A stretch of 64,000 nt of DNA from Nostoc spongiaeforme FACHB-130 (GCF_014698475.1 NZ_JACJTB010000002.1:124001-188000), one strand, 5' to 3'; shown: positions 16,374 through 26,521, counted from the stretch's first letter. Numbers and translations: made by a program. Notes: generated by a model not told the origin, from the letters alone.

Positions 16374-17180
16374 TTATTCCAGTTTCAAGAACTTATCTAA
16401 AGCAGCCACCATACTAGGCGGCCATCGGCGGATATTTTTTACCCAATTGATATCTTTATAACGGTTATCCAAGCCATAAGCGGCTACCCAGTTGCTTTCG
16501 GCTTCACCTTTTTGTCCGTTTACCCAGTAAGCGGCGGTTAAAGCTGCACGCACATCAGCAAATTTGGGATATTTCCGGGCAATATTTCGCATTTCACGGA
16601 TTGCTGGTTCTATTTGACCAGTTTCATATAAAGCGATCGCATAGTTAGCACGAGCAAAGGCGAAATTAGGTGCAACTTCGGTAGACTTTTTATAATCTGC
16701 GATCGCATCGTCCCATTTTCCTAAACCTGCTTTGGCATTGCCACGATTGTTATAGGCCATTGCATCGTTAGGATCTAATTCTAAAACGTGGTTGTAATCT
16801 GCGATCGCGTCGTCCCATTTTCCCAAACCTTCTAAAGCTGTACCCCGATTTAAATAGGGATCTGTCACATTCGGAGCCAATTCTACAGCTTTGTTGTAGT
16901 CTGCTAATGCCTCTTGCAGCTTATTTTGACTCACCCGCGAATTTCCGCGATTACTCCACGCACCCGCATTCGTCGGAAATTTCTCAATAATTTTCGTCCA
17001 ATATTGTTCAGCCGTGGCAAAGTCACCCTGATTTGTCGCTGTAAATGCTTGATTTGCCCATTCTTCCCCTTGTTGCAGTTCTTCTGCTGTGAAGTTGGGT
17101 TGTTGGGATTGTGCCATGACTGGTTGACCCCAGCCAAACACAAGTAACACACAAAGAACAAAACTAATTAACTTAATCAT
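16374..17180 (-). CDS. Exported TPR protein
   Basis: 268 residues. A signal peptide (MIKLISFVLCVLLVFGWGQP, cleavage likely after VMA at residue 23) is followed by about four to five tetratricopeptide repeats from residue about 30 to 200. These include two near-identical units around GKWDDAIADYNHVLELDPND and GKWDDAIADYKKSTEVAPNF. TPR folds bind other proteins. The C-terminal 65 residues (GEAESNWVAAYGLDNRYKDI) look like a final degenerate repeat. Likely lumenal or periplasmic. It is monocistronic as far as can be seen; similar cyanobacterial proteins are annotated only as TPR proteins. Confidence 0.85.
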   Translation of the reverse strand: MIKLISFVLCVLLVFGWGQPVMAQSQQPNFTAEELQQGEEWANQAFTATNQGDFATAEQYWTKIIEKFPTNAGAWSNRGNSRVSQNKLQEALADYNKAVELAPNVTDPYLNRGTALEGLGKWDDAIADYNHVLELDPNDAMAYNNRGNAKAGLGKWDDAIADYKKSTEVAPNFAFARANYAIALYETGQIEPAIREMRNIARKYPKFADVRAALTAAYWVNGQKGEAESNWVAAYGLDNRYKDINWVKNIRRWPPSMVAALDKFLKLE

Positions 17181-17253
17181 CTGGGTTTACCTGTGTCTAT
17201 CTGCGGTGGAGATTCCACAATTTATCATGGCGAAAACTGTCTTAGACAGCAAG

Positions 17254-17364
17254 CTAGTAAAACAAGGCAAAAGTAAAAGGTCAAAAGGCAAAAGAAAGAA
17301 TATTCATCCCATGAGCTTTTTAGCAATTTCTTATGATCTTTTTATTTACGTCGATCTGTAAGCA
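17254..17364 (+). mobile_element. Miniature element, copy 2
   Basis: About 111 bp between the TPR and Rpn genes. In the orientation opposite to copy 1 as read on the minus strand, it shares CTTTTGCCTTGTT, AATTGCTAAAAAGCT and CGTAAATAAAAAGATCAT with the copies at 12629-12747 and 42105-42225. Its ends are worn (CTAGTAAAAC left, GATCTGTAAGCA right). Confidence 0.7.
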
Positions 17365-17435
17365 TAAAAACGCAAAATTAAGGGTGTGGACAAGGTTTGA
17401 TGTATCCAACACCCTTACACCCTCACACCCCTAAA

Positions 17436-17473
17436 CCCAATCTCTACAGGCAATCTTAGTGCGTAAGTCCTGT
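17436..17473 (-). repeat. Dispersed GACTTACGCA-type repeat, copy 2
   Basis: Minus strand reads AGGACTTACGCACTAAGATT then a GTAGAGATTGGG block and a long GGGTGT-rich stretch. It starts 4 bases after the stop codon of the gene at 17477. The interval 17181-17476 otherwise holds only the miniature element. Confidence 0.55.
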
Positions 17474-17476
17474 AAT

Positions 17477-18319
17477 TTATTTTCCCACCGCTTCTAACCA
17501 AACCTGCACATCCGCAATGCTACCAAAGTCTAACAATGCTTCGCTCAAATCTTCTAGAACAGGCAAAGGTAAACCAGAAATTGACAAACGCATTTCCTGT
17601 GGTAACTCGCCAAATCGCTTAGTTAATTGTCGGCTAATTAAGTTAGCAGCTTCTTCTGTTCGTCCTTCTTCTTTGATTTCACGGTAAACTCTTGTTTCTT
17701 GCAGCGTTATTCCTAACATCGACTCTACCTCGGCTCTACTTAATATTTCAAATTTGTACACCATGATCGTCGTAATCATCTCTATTATGGCGCGGCTCGC
17801 CTTTTGGGACGCTTCTTGACTAGCTCTGGTTAACAAATACCTGGCTTCTGTTGGTGCTTGTTCTGGTTCTACTGTCGTCAGTACCATCAACGCTACCCAT
17901 AAAGGTAATTGACGAATATCTCCTAACTCGTCTAAATATACCCGATGGACTTGCTCTCCATTTAGCAGGGTACGATGAGGGTAAATATCGACTTGCTCAA
18001 TACTGCGCGATGGATAGATAACTACAGCCTGCCAATCGCTGAACCTGGGACGATTGCGGTAAAAATATAACGATGACTCCGCAAATACCCTTTCATAAAG
18101 CTGTTCGTCTCTTTGAAATTGTACCTCGCAGAAATATACAACCCCAGCACCTTCATTGTCTGGCGGCAGAAATACGCCATCGATTTCAAATTTCGGTTCT
18201 TTGACAGCTACCGAATCAAACCGATAAGCTCCTGCATTATTTGGGGTGTTTGTCAATAGTTCAAATAATAAACTAGGGGATTGTTGAAATAGTTTGTAAA
18301 AGATTGAGTCTCGGCGCAT
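17477..18319 (-). CDS. Rpn-family (DUF2887/DUF4351) putative nuclease
   Basis: 280 residues. The N-terminus MRRDSIFYKLFQQSPSLLFE and the segment FEIDGVFLPP ... VVYFCEVQFQRDEQLYER have the layout of a PD-(D/E)XK nuclease core (Asp, then Glu-Val-Gln in place of E-x-K), as in the Rpn or PDDEXK transposase-like families widespread in Nostoc. The C-terminal 55 residues (ISRQLTKRFGELPQEMRLSI ... DFGSIADVQVWL) match the DUF4351 helical tail. Rpn relatives promote RecA-independent recombination; whether this one is active is unknown. It is not part of a recognisable transposon: no terminal repeats flank it. Such genes occur in many copies per genome. Confidence 0.8.
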   Translation of the reverse strand: MRRDSIFYKLFQQSPSLLFELLTNTPNNAGAYRFDSVAVKEPKFEIDGVFLPPDNEGAGVVYFCEVQFQRDEQLYERVFAESSLYFYRNRPRFSDWQAVVIYPSRSIEQVDIYPHRTLLNGEQVHRVYLDELGDIRQLPLWVALMVLTTVEPEQAPTEARYLLTRASQEASQKASRAIIEMITTIMVYKFEILSRAEVESMLGITLQETRVYREIKEEGRTEEAANLISRQLTKRFGELPQEMRLSISGLPLPVLEDLSEALLDFGSIADVQVWLEAVGK

Positions 18320-18402
18320 GAAGCATTCTATTTTTTGTTTCAGCTTGCGATCGCATCATCCCACATCCCCGCAGTGTGATTTTGCGATCGCACTACCTCC
18401 CT

Positions 18403-19503
18403 TCACAAAAGAGACAACTGCTCATTCGGTGGCGTAAAATTCATGTGCTTGTATGCAGCTTTAGTCGCAATCCGACCCCGTGGTGTGCGGCTCAAATAAC
18501 CAATCTGCATCAGATAGGGTTCGTAAACTTCTTCAATGGTTTGCGGATCTTCACCTGTGGCGGCGGCGATAGTTTCTAAACCCACAGGGCCGCCATTAAA
18601 CTGTTCAATAATCACACTGAGCATTTTTCTATCTGTCCAATCTAAACCGCATGGGTCTACTTGAAATAGTTCTAGGGCTTCTGCGGCAACGCTCTCGGTA
18701 ACTTCTGGCTGTTTTTTTACTTCCGCAAAATCACGTACTCGCTTGAGTAATCTATTCGCAATACGCGGTGTACCTCGTGAACGACGGGCAATTTCTGTTG
18801 CACCATCGGGTGTAACGTTGGTTTGTAGTAGTTGAGAACTGCGGAGAACGATTTGACTTAGTTCATCCACTTCATAAAAGCGTAACTTCTGCACCAAGCC
18901 AAAGCGATCGCGTAATGGTGAAGTCAAAGCACCGACGCGGGTTGTTGCTCCCACCAAGGTAAATTTCGCCAAAGGCAAACTTCTAATCCGGGCGCTGGTA
19001 CCCTTGCCAATGGTAATATCTAAGCGATAATCCTCCATAGCTGGATAGAGAATTTCCTCGGTCATCCGCGAAAGACGGTGAATTTCGTCGATGAAGATGA
19101 TATCTCCGGGTTTTAGGTTAACTAATAACCCTACAATATCTCTAGGACGTTCTAAAGCTGGCGCACTCGTAATCTTATAGTTGACACCCATTTCTGATGC
19201 TAAAATCATTGCCATTGTCGTTTTACCCAAACCTGGTGGGCCGTATAACAACAAGTGATCCAGCACTTCCCCCCGTGATTTTGCGGCTTTGATGGCAATT
19301 TCTAGCACATCCTTTAAGTCTTTCTGCCCAATATAATCGGCAAATCGCTGCGGTCTGATACTCTCTTCTTGCTTACCTTGCTCGTCCAACACGGCTTCGG
19401 GTTGCAAAATTTTGTCTTGGTCAGATGCTTTGACTGATTCTTGTTGCTCCTTGGGTTTTTTATTGGGTTCTGGAGGCTGTTTTTTTGAGGAGATTATCGC
19501 CAT
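18403..19503 (-). CDS. ruvB: Holliday junction branch migration ATPase RuvB
   Basis: 366-residue AAA+ motor that, with RuvA, drives branch migration of Holliday junctions. Walker A GPPGLGKT is at residues 88-95, Walker B with DEIH at 139-142, sensor 1 at [11 protein letters not shown], the arginine finger region at SPLRDRFG, and a C-terminal winged helix ([20 protein letters not shown] ... [19 protein letters not shown]). The extra 50 N-terminal residues, rich in Lys, Gln and Glu, are a common cyanobacterial extension. It is on the minus strand, 83 bp upstream of the Rpn gene. ruvA and ruvC are not in the window. Confidence 0.97.
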   Translation of the reverse strand: MAIISSKKQPPEPNKKPKEQQESVKASDQDKILQPEAVLDEQGKQEESIRPQRFADYIGQKDLKDVLEIAIKAAKSRGEVLDHLLLYGPPGLGKTTMAMILASEMGVNYKITSAPALERPRDIVGLLVNLKPGDIIFIDEIHRLSRMTEEILYPAMEDYRLDITIGKGTSARIRSLPLAKFTLVGATTRVGALTSPLRDRFGLVQKLRFYEVDELSQIVLRSSQLLQTNVTPDGATEIARRSRGTPRIANRLLKRVRDFAEVKKQPEVTESVAAEALELFQVDPCGLDWTDRKMLSVIIEQFNGGPVGLETIAAATGEDPQTIEEVYEPYLMQIGYLSRTPRGRIATKAAYKHMNFTPPNEQLSLL

Positions 19504-19660
19504 AATTCAGCTATTAATTTTGACTTGAGGAATGATTGAGTGCCATCAATATCGCAATCCTTGAGAATAAACCTCAGATGCGAAAATTTTGGTTTGGGAA
19601 TACACGTACCAATTTAAAATTTAAATTCCGGGCAATGAAAGAAGGAGTTAAGAATTTACT

Positions 19661-20434
19661 ATGTTGTCTAAAAGAATCTTACCTTGCTTGGATGTGAAGG
19701 CGGGACGGGTTGTAAAAGGAGTTAACTTTGTTGATCTCAAAGATGCTGGTGATCCTGTGGAGTTGGCGAAGGTTTACAACGATGCTGGGGCAGATGAGTT
19801 AGTGTTTCTGGATATTACAGCGACTCATGAAGACCGAGGCATAATTTTGGATGTTGTTTACCGGACTGCTGAACAGGTCTTTATTCCACTCACTGTAGGC
19901 GGCGGCATTCAAACCTTAGAAAATGTTAAAGCTTTGTTACGAGCCGGAGCAGACAAGGTTAGTATTAACTCTGCGGCAGTACGTGACCCAGACTTGATCA
20001 ATCGGGCAAGCGATCGCTTTGGTAATCAGTGCATAGTAGTTGCCATTGATGCCAGACGCAGAGTAGACCCCCAAAATCCTGGCTGGGATGTGTATGTGCG
20101 TGGCGGCAGGAAAAACACGGGTTTAGATGCCCTCAAATGGGCTGTTGAAGTTGAACAGCGTGGTGCAGGAGAACTGTTAGTTACAAGTATGGACGCAGAT
20201 GGGACTCAAGCCGGTTACGACTTAGAGTTAACCAAAGCGATCGCTCAATTAGTACAAATTCCAGTTATTGCCTCCGGTGGAGCAGGCAATTGTGAACATA
20301 TCTATCAAGCTGTAACGGAAGGTAAAGCCGAAGCTGCATTGTTAGCTTCGTTACTGCACTATGGGCAATTAAGCGTTTCAGAAATTAAACATTATTTGCG
20401 CGATCACTCCATACCAGTACGTTTGTACTCTTAA
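19661..20434 (+). CDS. hisF: Imidazole glycerol phosphate synthase, cyclase subunit HisF
   Basis: 257-residue TIM barrel that, with the glutaminase HisH, turns PRFAR and ammonia into imidazole glycerol phosphate and AICAR in histidine synthesis. The catalytic Asp is in the first strand ([17 protein letters not shown], Asp11) and the second in [11 protein letters not shown]. Phosphate-binding loops are GGGIQT and [11 protein letters not shown]. Full length. The ATG at 19661 follows GAAGGAG about 15 bases upstream. hisF stands alone here, as his genes usually do in cyanobacteria. Confidence 0.97.
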   Translation: MLSKRILPCLDVKAGRVVKGVNFVDLKDAGDPVELAKVYNDAGADELVFLDITATHEDRGIILDVVYRTAEQVFIPLTVGGGIQTLENVKALLRAGADKVSINSAAVRDPDLINRASDRFGNQCIVVAIDARRRVDPQNPGWDVYVRGGRKNTGLDALKWAVEVEQRGAGELLVTSMDADGTQAGYDLELTKAIAQLVQIPVIASGGAGNCEHIYQAVTEGKAEAALLASLLHYGQLSVSEIKHYLRDHSIPVRLYS

Positions 20435-20539
20435 CGCCAAAGATAACATTAAAATCCCACTACCTGCCACCGAAATTAACTACACTTCTGAAAATCGATG
20501 TTAATATTGATTTATAAGTATTAATAAATATTAAGAAAT

Positions 20540-20731
20540 ATGTTGATTCCTATTTTATTATTTGATGTAGCACTGGTGGCATGGTCACTACATTTAATGG
20601 AAAAAGCCTATGAAAATAAAGAATTCTCCCTCATGCTGGCTGGTACATTAGTAGCTCTAGCTGCTGCGGCGATGTTAGTTGTTTACTTTCTCATGGGTCA
20701 CTGTATGACCTACTTATTAAAAGTTTCCTAG
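20540..20731 (+). CDS. Small two-helix membrane protein
   Basis: 63 residues with two hydrophobic segments, about 2-17 (LIPILLFDVALVAWSL) and 31-52 (MLAGTLVALAAAAMLVVYFL), joined by a charged turn (MEKAYENKEFS), and a short cytoplasmic tail. No family recognised. It lies 105 bp after hisF and just before tRNA-Ala; the ribosome site is weak (AAGAAA). The well-formed amphipathic pattern and codon use favour a real gene, perhaps conserved in Nostocales, but this is inference. Confidence 0.6.
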   Translation: MLIPILLFDVALVAWSLHLMEKAYENKEFSLMLAGTLVALAAAAMLVVYFLMGHCMTYLLKVS

Positions 20732-20835
20732 AAATTACGAGGTATTAGATTAGGTTGTGACAACCATTTAATCCAGATAACCTATGAGACTTGACAAAAG
20801 ATAAATTTATCAGCCATAATCAATAATGGCTTTAC

Positions 20836-20908
20836 GGGGTTATAGCTCAGTTGGTAGAGCGCTGCAATGGCATTGCAGAGGTCAGCGGTTCGAACCCGCT
20901 TAGCTCCA
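20836..20908 (+). tRNA. tRNA-Ala (GGC)
   Basis: Complete cloverleaf of 73 bases. The acceptor stem GGGGTTA pairs with TAGCTCC, discriminator A. The D arm is GCTCAGTTGGTAGAGC. The anticodon stem CTGCA/TGCAG carries loop ATGGCAT, anticodon GGC. The T arm is GCGGTTCGAACCCGC. The CCA end is not encoded. It reads alanine codons GCC and GCU. Confidence 0.95.
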
Positions 20909-21566
20909 TTTGTAATTTTTTAATGTAGACATATAAATTCATACATAAAAAAACTGTCAAACTAAATCTAGTCGCTGTGAGTATCACAGCAAATCTAAGT
21001 AAGCATTATGTAGAGATTTATATGTATTTTGCTAGATAATATAAACGTCTAAATACTCTTTTAAGGAGTTAAAATACTTTTTTTACGTTTACTCAGTAAT
21101 TTTCTAAATAATTATCACAGGTTTAATGTTGTTATAATTATAGCAATAGACAAGAAATCCCAAGCCAAAGCGATCGCAGACAAACTTCGGTATATTTCCC
21201 CAAAGATAGCCACAAGGTTGGAGTGATACAAATTTTCAGTCAGGCAGTACAGGAAAGAAACCAGCAGCAGAATTTATCCTCATAAAATATACTTGTATAC
21301 ACAGTTTTTGACAGCCAATAGCATCAAAGACTGTTGAGACATAAAATCAGCAGACAGATTCGGGCTTTTGAGTAAAATTTTTACAGACCGCATTTATGTT
21401 TCTCAACCACGGGCTACTCAACTTTTAGAAGACTTCGGCTTCAATTTTTTGCCAAGCCTCGTTGCAATATGAAAAACAAGCTGATGCTGCTTTATGAAAA
21501 GCTTTTATCCCCTGGGTACAAAGTAGGAATACTGTTTTTACAAGCAACTTAAGTATTAGGGTATCT
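20909..21566. other. Intergenic region after tRNA-Ala
   Basis: 658 bases, AT-rich, with no credible coding frame or strong hairpin. It includes one HIP1-like GCGATCGC (about 21171). I see no promoter motif that I would defend. The last 100 bases are the leader of the gene at 21567. Confidence 0.5.
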
Positions 21567-22352
21567 ATGCTGCGTTTATCATATCAAGCTTTAATTACAC
21601 CTTTAGTAGCCTGTTTTAGCGTATTAGGAGTTAGCGCCCTGCAATTCCCTCGATTACAATCACTGCTAACTAACAAACAAGGTATTTCTCTAGACGTTTT
21701 ACAAAAAGATATCAAAGCCGAAAATCTCCGGTTAAATTTATTAAAAGAGATACCTAGTTTTGGTTATGACAACTTGATGGCTAATTGGGTTTATCTCAAT
21801 TTCTTACAGTACTTTGGTGATGATGAAGTGCGAGAAAAAACAGGTTACAGTCTTAGCCCAAAATATTTTGATATTATTATTAAACATGACCCAAGGTTTT
21901 TAGGAGCTTATGTCGGGCTTTCTACTAGCACTTCTTTATATGCTGCTATGCCAGAACGCTCAATTAAATTAATGGAAGAGGGTTTACGTAATATGACTCC
22001 TCAAATTCCAGAAAAATCTTACCATATATGGCGTTATAAAGGTACTGATGAATTATTATTTTTAGGAAATGATCAGGCTGCACAAAATTCTTTCATTATG
22101 GCAGCTAATTGGGCAAATAACTATTCCGATCCAGAAAGTAAATATATAACTCAAAATTCCTATCAAACCGCTTTATTTTTGAGCAAAAATCCTGATAGCA
22201 GGTACGCCAGAATTGCTACCTGGGCAATGATATTAAGTAATGGAGTAGATGAAAAAACTCGCAAAAGAGTAGTCAGAGAAATTGAAGCTTTAGGAGGAAA
22301 GGTAATTAGCACTCCAGAGGGTAACAAAATTACTTTTCCTCCAAAGGATTGA
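21567..22352 (+). CDS. Conserved hypothetical protein with N-terminal anchor
   Basis: 261 residues. One N-terminal hydrophobic segment (residues about 6-27, YQALITPLVACFSVLGVSAL) could be a signal anchor. The rest is helical and soluble, with TPR-like spacing around DPRFLGAYVGLSTSTSLYAA and FIMAANWANNYSDPES, and a basic C-terminal segment (EKTRKRVVREIEALGGKVIS). The pattern with an early FGYDNLMANWVYLNFLQYFG segment is one I associate with conserved cyanobacterial hypothetical proteins, not with a known function. Monocistronic. Confidence 0.65.
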   Translation: MLRLSYQALITPLVACFSVLGVSALQFPRLQSLLTNKQGISLDVLQKDIKAENLRLNLLKEIPSFGYDNLMANWVYLNFLQYFGDDEVREKTGYSLSPKYFDIIIKHDPRFLGAYVGLSTSTSLYAAMPERSIKLMEEGLRNMTPQIPEKSYHIWRYKGTDELLFLGNDQAAQNSFIMAANWANNYSDPESKYITQNSYQTALFLSKNPDSRYARIATWAMILSNGVDEKTRKRVVREIEALGGKVISTPEGNKITFPPKD

Positions 22353-22623
22353 AGAAAAATTGTCTGAATCAAAAATTCAGGATTCAGAAGAGTTCATTAG
22401 TCTAGTTATGCAGCATCTATACTCCATTCTGACTTCTTGACTGTTAAGAGGCTATTTATAAAGTAAATATTTAAGTAGGGTGTGTTACAGCTATACAAAG
22501 ATTTTGGAACTTAAAAGAGTGAGAATTAGCTGTAACTCACCATTTTTCTCGGTGCGTTCAGCGTTGCTATAAAGCACCCCAGAATTTAAAGTTTACTGGA
22601 TAAATCATCTCTAACAATGTTAG

Positions 22624-23325
22624 CTATTCGTTAGCCGTAGGGGGAGTAGCTGATGTAGTCTGTTGACGCTGTTCGCGTTTTTTGCGGTCGGCTAAGAGCA
22701 TATCTGCCATTACTGCTAGTGCTTGCGACATTTTCTCTAAATTAGAGCGGTATAACTCCAAATCTTTGTTGAGCTTGTCTTCAGATAAATGCAACCCATC
22801 TGCAATTGTTTTGATTGCGTCAGTGCGTTGTTTTTCATCTTTAACTAAGTCTGGATCTGACTGTTCTAGTAAGGAAAATAGACCAATGGCAAATAAGCGA
22901 TTGTACTTAAATTGAGAATTGTTGGCGATCGCTTGCAATTGTGATTGTAAATCAGGATCACGGTCTGAATGATGAGTTTGACTCAGCCAAGCAATTAAAT
23001 CACTGGCTGCTAAACTTTTTGCCAAAGCTTGTGACCTTTCAGCATCCTGTCTATATCGCTGAGGATCTTGCTCTACGGCCTTACAGATAGCCTGAAAAAT
23101 GGATTCTTTGTCCCTTTCTGGTTGATAGCCTTGCATAAAGCGGTCAAAGGTTGTGACAACGCCCAAGGCATAAATTGGATTGTAACTAAAATCAACATTT
23201 ACTGATAGTAGGTGCATTTCCACCATCAACTCTTCTACTACCCGACGATAGATTGTGTTGATGGGGCGGGTATGTAAGGAGTAGAAAGTTCTCTTGGTAT
23301 CAGAAACAGTACGGACGTTATTCAC
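22624..23325 (-). CDS. psb29: Photosystem II biogenesis protein Psp29 (Thf1)
   Basis: 233-residue helical protein of the Thf1/Psb29 family, needed for photosystem II repair and FtsH protease complex stability at the thylakoid. Diagnostic text: VSDTKRTFYSLHTRPINTIY at the N-terminus, VDFSYNPIYALGVVTTFDRF, and KYNRLFAIGLFSLLE. The C-terminus forms a coiled coil (LNKDLELYRSNLEKMSQALA) and ends in a Lys/Arg- then Thr/Pro-rich tail. The start is GTG at 23325 (product MNNVRTV). Transcribed alone on the minus strand, 298 bp from the divergent cpcT-like gene. Confidence 0.93.
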   Translation of the reverse strand: MNNVRTVSDTKRTFYSLHTRPINTIYRRVVEELMVEMHLLSVNVDFSYNPIYALGVVTTFDRFMQGYQPERDKESIFQAICKAVEQDPQRYRQDAERSQALAKSLAASDLIAWLSQTHHSDRDPDLQSQLQAIANNSQFKYNRLFAIGLFSLLEQSDPDLVKDEKQRTDAIKTIADGLHLSEDKLNKDLELYRSNLEKMSQALAVMADMLLADRKKREQRQQTTSATPPTANE

Positions 23326-23629
23326 AAAAAAATTATTAAGAATGTTAAGGGCGAAGTTATTTTATTGTCTCCCTTAAAGGCTACTTTGCCAAGTTCGGCT
23401 TTTTCATCAGAATCTTTGGTTAATTTGGTAGCATAAGGGGGAGCAACTTTATCAACGCAGAATTTACACCAAATTCTTTCAAATTGGTGAATTAATAACT
23501 AAGTTTCAGCCAAGGGCAGAATTGCCTATTTTGCGGTATGCACTCAGTGGCGCTTTGAGTTTCCTACTGAATTTATTCTGACTCCCGAATTATTTTTGAT
23601 CCAATATTTTGAATTGTGCATCTCAACTT
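23326..23629. other. Divergent promoter region, psb29 and cpcT-like gene
   Basis: 304 bases between two divergent photosynthesis-related genes, so it must hold both promoters. No coding frame. I cannot pick a defensible -10 or -35 box; shared regulation by light or redox would be a fair guess from context only. Confidence 0.5.
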
Positions 23630-24247
23630 ATGAGCCTTTCACCGCTTCTCATTACTCTAGGTAATTATATAGCTGGGGAATTTGACAATCGAGAACAAGC
23701 TTTAGCAGAGCCTGCTTGGTATGTTCATTTGCGGATGTGGCAAAGACCAGTGAACTTATTCACCCAAGACAGCATTACTTTGTTTGCCGAACAAGCGAAT
23801 ATTGTCAACTTAGACCGCCCTTATCGCCAGCGAATTATGCGATTAATGGCAGGGAAAAATTGGGATGCACCTTTGCAAGTCCAGTACTATATGATTAAAG
23901 ATCCAAGTGTCTTAAGTGGCGCAGGCCTTAATCCTGCTTTACTCAAGACACTCACAGTCGAACAATTAGATTTATTACCAGGGTGTGTATTGACACTGAC
24001 CCAGGAAGAATTAACTCCCAAAAACTATAAGTTTGTCGCTACGCAACCAACCGAGACTCGTTGCTGTTTTAATTATCAAGGCAACAATATACAAGTTTCC
24101 TTGGGGTTTGCAGCTACAGCAGCAGAATTCTACAGCTACGACAAAGGCATTGACTCGGAGACTGGCAAAGCAACTTGGGGAGCGATTTTAGGTCCTTATC
24201 GCTACACTAAACGGGAACAGTATTCCTTTGATGTTGCTGAGTGCTGA
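23630..24247 (+). CDS. Phycobiliprotein chromophore lyase, CpcT/CpeT family
   Basis: 205 residues. Lyases of this family attach bilin chromophores to the Cys of phycobiliprotein beta subunits; CpcT itself serves Cys153 of phycocyanin. Family features seen are LGNYIAGEFDNREQALAEPA at the N-terminus, YRQRIMRL, CVLTLTQEELTPKNYKF, and WGAILGPYRYTKRE near the end. The start is ATG 23630; an upstream TTG (23609) would add seven residues. Whether it is cpcT proper or a paralogue (cpeT-like) cannot be told by eye because no phycobiliprotein genes are adjacent. Confidence 0.88.
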   Translation: MSLSPLLITLGNYIAGEFDNREQALAEPAWYVHLRMWQRPVNLFTQDSITLFAEQANIVNLDRPYRQRIMRLMAGKNWDAPLQVQYYMIKDPSVLSGAGLNPALLKTLTVEQLDLLPGCVLTLTQEELTPKNYKFVATQPTETRCCFNYQGNNIQVSLGFAATAAEFYSYDKGIDSETGKATWGAILGPYRYTKREQYSFDVAEC

Positions 24248-24323
24248 GTAAAAAAGCCTAACTGTTAGCCTTGAGCAGTTGTCTCACAGGTTGTTAGCGC
24301 AGTCATTCATACTCAGCACTAAA

Positions 24324-24692
24324 TTAACTGGCAATACTCCGAGGAACACCTTCTAAGGCTTCCTCTTCTGTTTCAAAAATTTCAAATACTGTATCCATCA
24401 TGGTAACTTCAAACACGAGTTTGGCTTCTGGGTGTACGTTGCAGATGCGGAAACTGCCTTTGACTTTATCCGCATCGCGCATCCCAGCTACCAAAGAGGT
24501 GAGACCAGAACTATCAATAAAATTTACTTGTCCAAGATTTACCACTACATGGCGACTCAACTTAGAAATACATTCCTGCAACTTTAAGCGAAACTGCCAA
24601 GCTGTGGTGATATCCAGACGACCAGCCGGTGTTAAAACTATGACGGTGTTACCGTCCTGGGTGGTATAGGTTGTTTGATCTATTTTTATCAC
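24324..24692 (-). CDS. STAS-domain anti-sigma factor antagonist-like protein
   Basis: About 122 residues, almost all one STAS domain. The core has VIVLTPAGRLDITTAWQFR, then VVVNLGQVNFIDSSGLTSL, where the Ser after Asp is the site phosphorylated in SpoIIAA-type proteins, and the final helix FEVTMMDTVFEIFETEEEAL. The start at GTG 24692 fits GGGGA about 7 bases upstream; a GTG at 24710 is the alternative. Partners would be an anti-sigma or switch kinase and a PP2C phosphatase. A REC-SpoIIE phosphatase and a second STAS protein lie far away at 45826-47289. The product may act in partner-switching signalling. Confidence 0.85.
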   Translation of the reverse strand: MIKIDQTTYTTQDGNTVIVLTPAGRLDITTAWQFRLKLQECISKLSRHVVVNLGQVNFIDSSGLTSLVAGMRDADKVKGSFRICNVHPEAKLVFEVTMMDTVFEIFETEEEALEGVPRSIAS

Positions 24693-25090
24693 TAAAAATC
24701 CCCGTGGCACTCATTTTCAAATTGACTATTGCTGGATTGAACCTGAGATTGGTGAGTCAAACAACTTACTTTTTTGGTAATTCTGACTTTCGTAGGCACG
24801 AAAGCTTGACAGAAACTTGGTAAATTAGTTGACTCACCGCTTAAGAGGACTATCCAGTGCTGACACTTGAGATAAACAAGTTATAGCTAAAATAGTCACC
24901 TATTTACTAGGTGCTTACCTTTAGTAGTGTAACTCACTAAAAAAGTACTGAGTGCTAATCAAAGTGCTGAGTTGAAAGCTCTGAGTGCCAAGTAACGAAT
25001 ATGCAAAATTTTATATTCCTATACAACGCACCCAATACTGAACTTTCTTGGCAGATAAATTTCACTTGGGGGATTACATTGTATGTGATC
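24693..25090. other. Intergenic region between STAS gene and hemF
   Basis: 398 bases, no credible gene. It contains imperfect CTGAGTG-type heptamer repeats around 24945-24990, the same motif found in smc. The hemF stop codon is at 25091, so this is the 3' region of hemF and the promoter side of the STAS gene. Confidence 0.5.
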
Positions 25091-26134
25091 TTAGGGGGTT
25101 GTTGTCCAATTAATCCAATCTTGCGGCTTGAGGAAAGTATTATACAATTCGGCTTCGGGGGAATTGGGTTCTGGCTGATAACCATATTCCCAACGTACTA
25201 AGGGCGGTAAGGACATAAGAATCGATTCGGTGCGGCCGTTGGTTTGGAGTCCAAAAATGGTGCCACGGTCGTAAACCAAGTTAAATTCCACGTAGCGGCC
25301 GCGTCGGTAGAGTTGGAAGTTGCGCTCGCGATCGCCATATTCTATTTCATGTCGCCGTTCGACAATTGGCACGTAAGCTGGTAAAAAAGCTCGCCCACTG
25401 CTATTGATAAAGGCAAACAAATCTTCCCATGTCCGTTGCCCTACTACTCCTACTTGATCGCTGTAGTTCGCTGCTGGGCCTTGGGGGTTGGGGCCGCGAT
25501 ATAAAGTACCTTGACCATCTTGATAATCAAAGAACAAACCGCCGACACCCCGTGTCTCATTGCGATGTTTCAGGTAAAAATACTCATCGCACCACAGCTT
25601 AAATACTGGGTAATACTCGGCGTGGTGTTGGTCACAAGCCTGTTTCAAAGTTTTGTGGAAATGGGCTGCATCTTCGGCGAAGGGGTAATAAGGTGTTAAG
25701 TCAGCACCGCCACCAAACCACCAAACGGGGCCAGCTTCAAAATAACGGTAGTTTAAGTGAACTGTGGGGACATACGGGTTGCGTGGATGTAACACCAAAG
25801 AAGTACCTGTAGCATAAAATTGGTGTCCTTCCGCTTCTGGACGTTGGGCTAAAATCGAGGGCGGCAGGTGAGAACCCCAAACTTCAGAAAAATTTACACC
25901 TGCTTGTTCAAAAATTCTGCCCTCACGCAGTACACGCGATCGCCCACCACCACCCTCTGGACGTTCCCAAGCATCTTCTTGAAACTTACCCACACCATCT
26001 AACTCGGTTAACGCTTGGGTAATTTCGTCTTGCAGTTGTTTCATAAACTGACTCACCCTCGCCTTCGCATCCGTTGGCGGCAAGAACTTGGATGAGGCTG
26101 CTTTTACTGTTGGGGTGTGCGAATTAGTCAACAT
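25091..26134 (-). CDS. hemF: Oxygen-dependent coproporphyrinogen III oxidase
   Basis: 347-residue enzyme that uses O2 to decarboxylate two propionate groups of coproporphyrinogen III, giving protoporphyrinogen IX for heme and chlorophyll. Conserved text: [36 protein letters not shown] (shown in part), [27 protein letters not shown], and [16 protein letters not shown] with [11 protein letters not shown]. Full length with the usual cyanobacterial N-terminus. Monocistronic. It carries the name of the aerobic form; the oxygen-independent HemN is not in the window. Confidence 0.97.
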   Translation of the reverse strand: MLTNSHTPTVKAASSKFLPPTDAKARVSQFMKQLQDEITQALTELDGVGKFQEDAWERPEGGGGRSRVLREGRIFEQAGVNFSEVWGSHLPPSILAQRPEAEGHQFYATGTSLVLHPRNPYVPTVHLNYRYFEAGPVWWFGGGADLTPYYPFAEDAAHFHKTLKQACDQHHAEYYPVFKLWCDEYFYLKHRNETRGVGGLFFDYQDGQGTLYRGPNPQGPAANYSDQVGVVGQRTWEDLFAFINSSGRAFLPAYVPIVERRHEIEYGDRERNFQLYRRGRYVEFNLVYDRGTIFGLQTNGRTESILMSLPPLVRWEYGYQPEPNSPEAELYNTFLKPQDWINWTTTP

Positions 26135-26521
26135 AGAGATTCCCGAACCTTAATTACAATTGCCAAAAACCCAGAAATTTTCCGTTAAAAATTGGTAGAC
26201 AATAAGAACTGTTTTTTTAGCTCGACTTACTCAAACTACTTTTGTCTTAGTTGTCACACTTTTAAACGATTGATGTGTATGACTAGAGTTATTTTCCCTC
26301 AAATGCGTATAGGCTTGTATATTGACTCAGTTTTTTTTGTACTTCTTGATGGGAACATTCTGGTGTTAGATCAACTTCAGGCAAGTTAGTATATGCCGTA
26401 CTGATGTTGGTGATGCCCTGCAAGCCTCGGTTTCCAGCCTTAGCAACCTTGTTATCATCTGTGACTAATCGGTACTTGCTATGCCGCTACCAATATTGAG
26501 AAATGTTAAGTCAGGGCAATT
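26135..26521. other. Intergenic region upstream of hemF
   Basis: 387 bases between divergent hemF and the SRPBCC gene. A 65-codon plus-strand frame (26192-26389) has no ribosome site, odd composition and no family, and I do not believe it. No distinct repeat. Confidence 0.5.

Noticed and set aside
17477-18319. Rpn-type gene as a transposon
   Set aside because: No terminal repeats or target duplications. The family often carries the name transposase but is better described as a nuclease.
26192-26389. A 65-codon plus-strand frame between hemF and the SRPBCC gene
   Set aside because: No ribosome site, unusual composition, no recognisable family; likely chance in a divergent promoter area.
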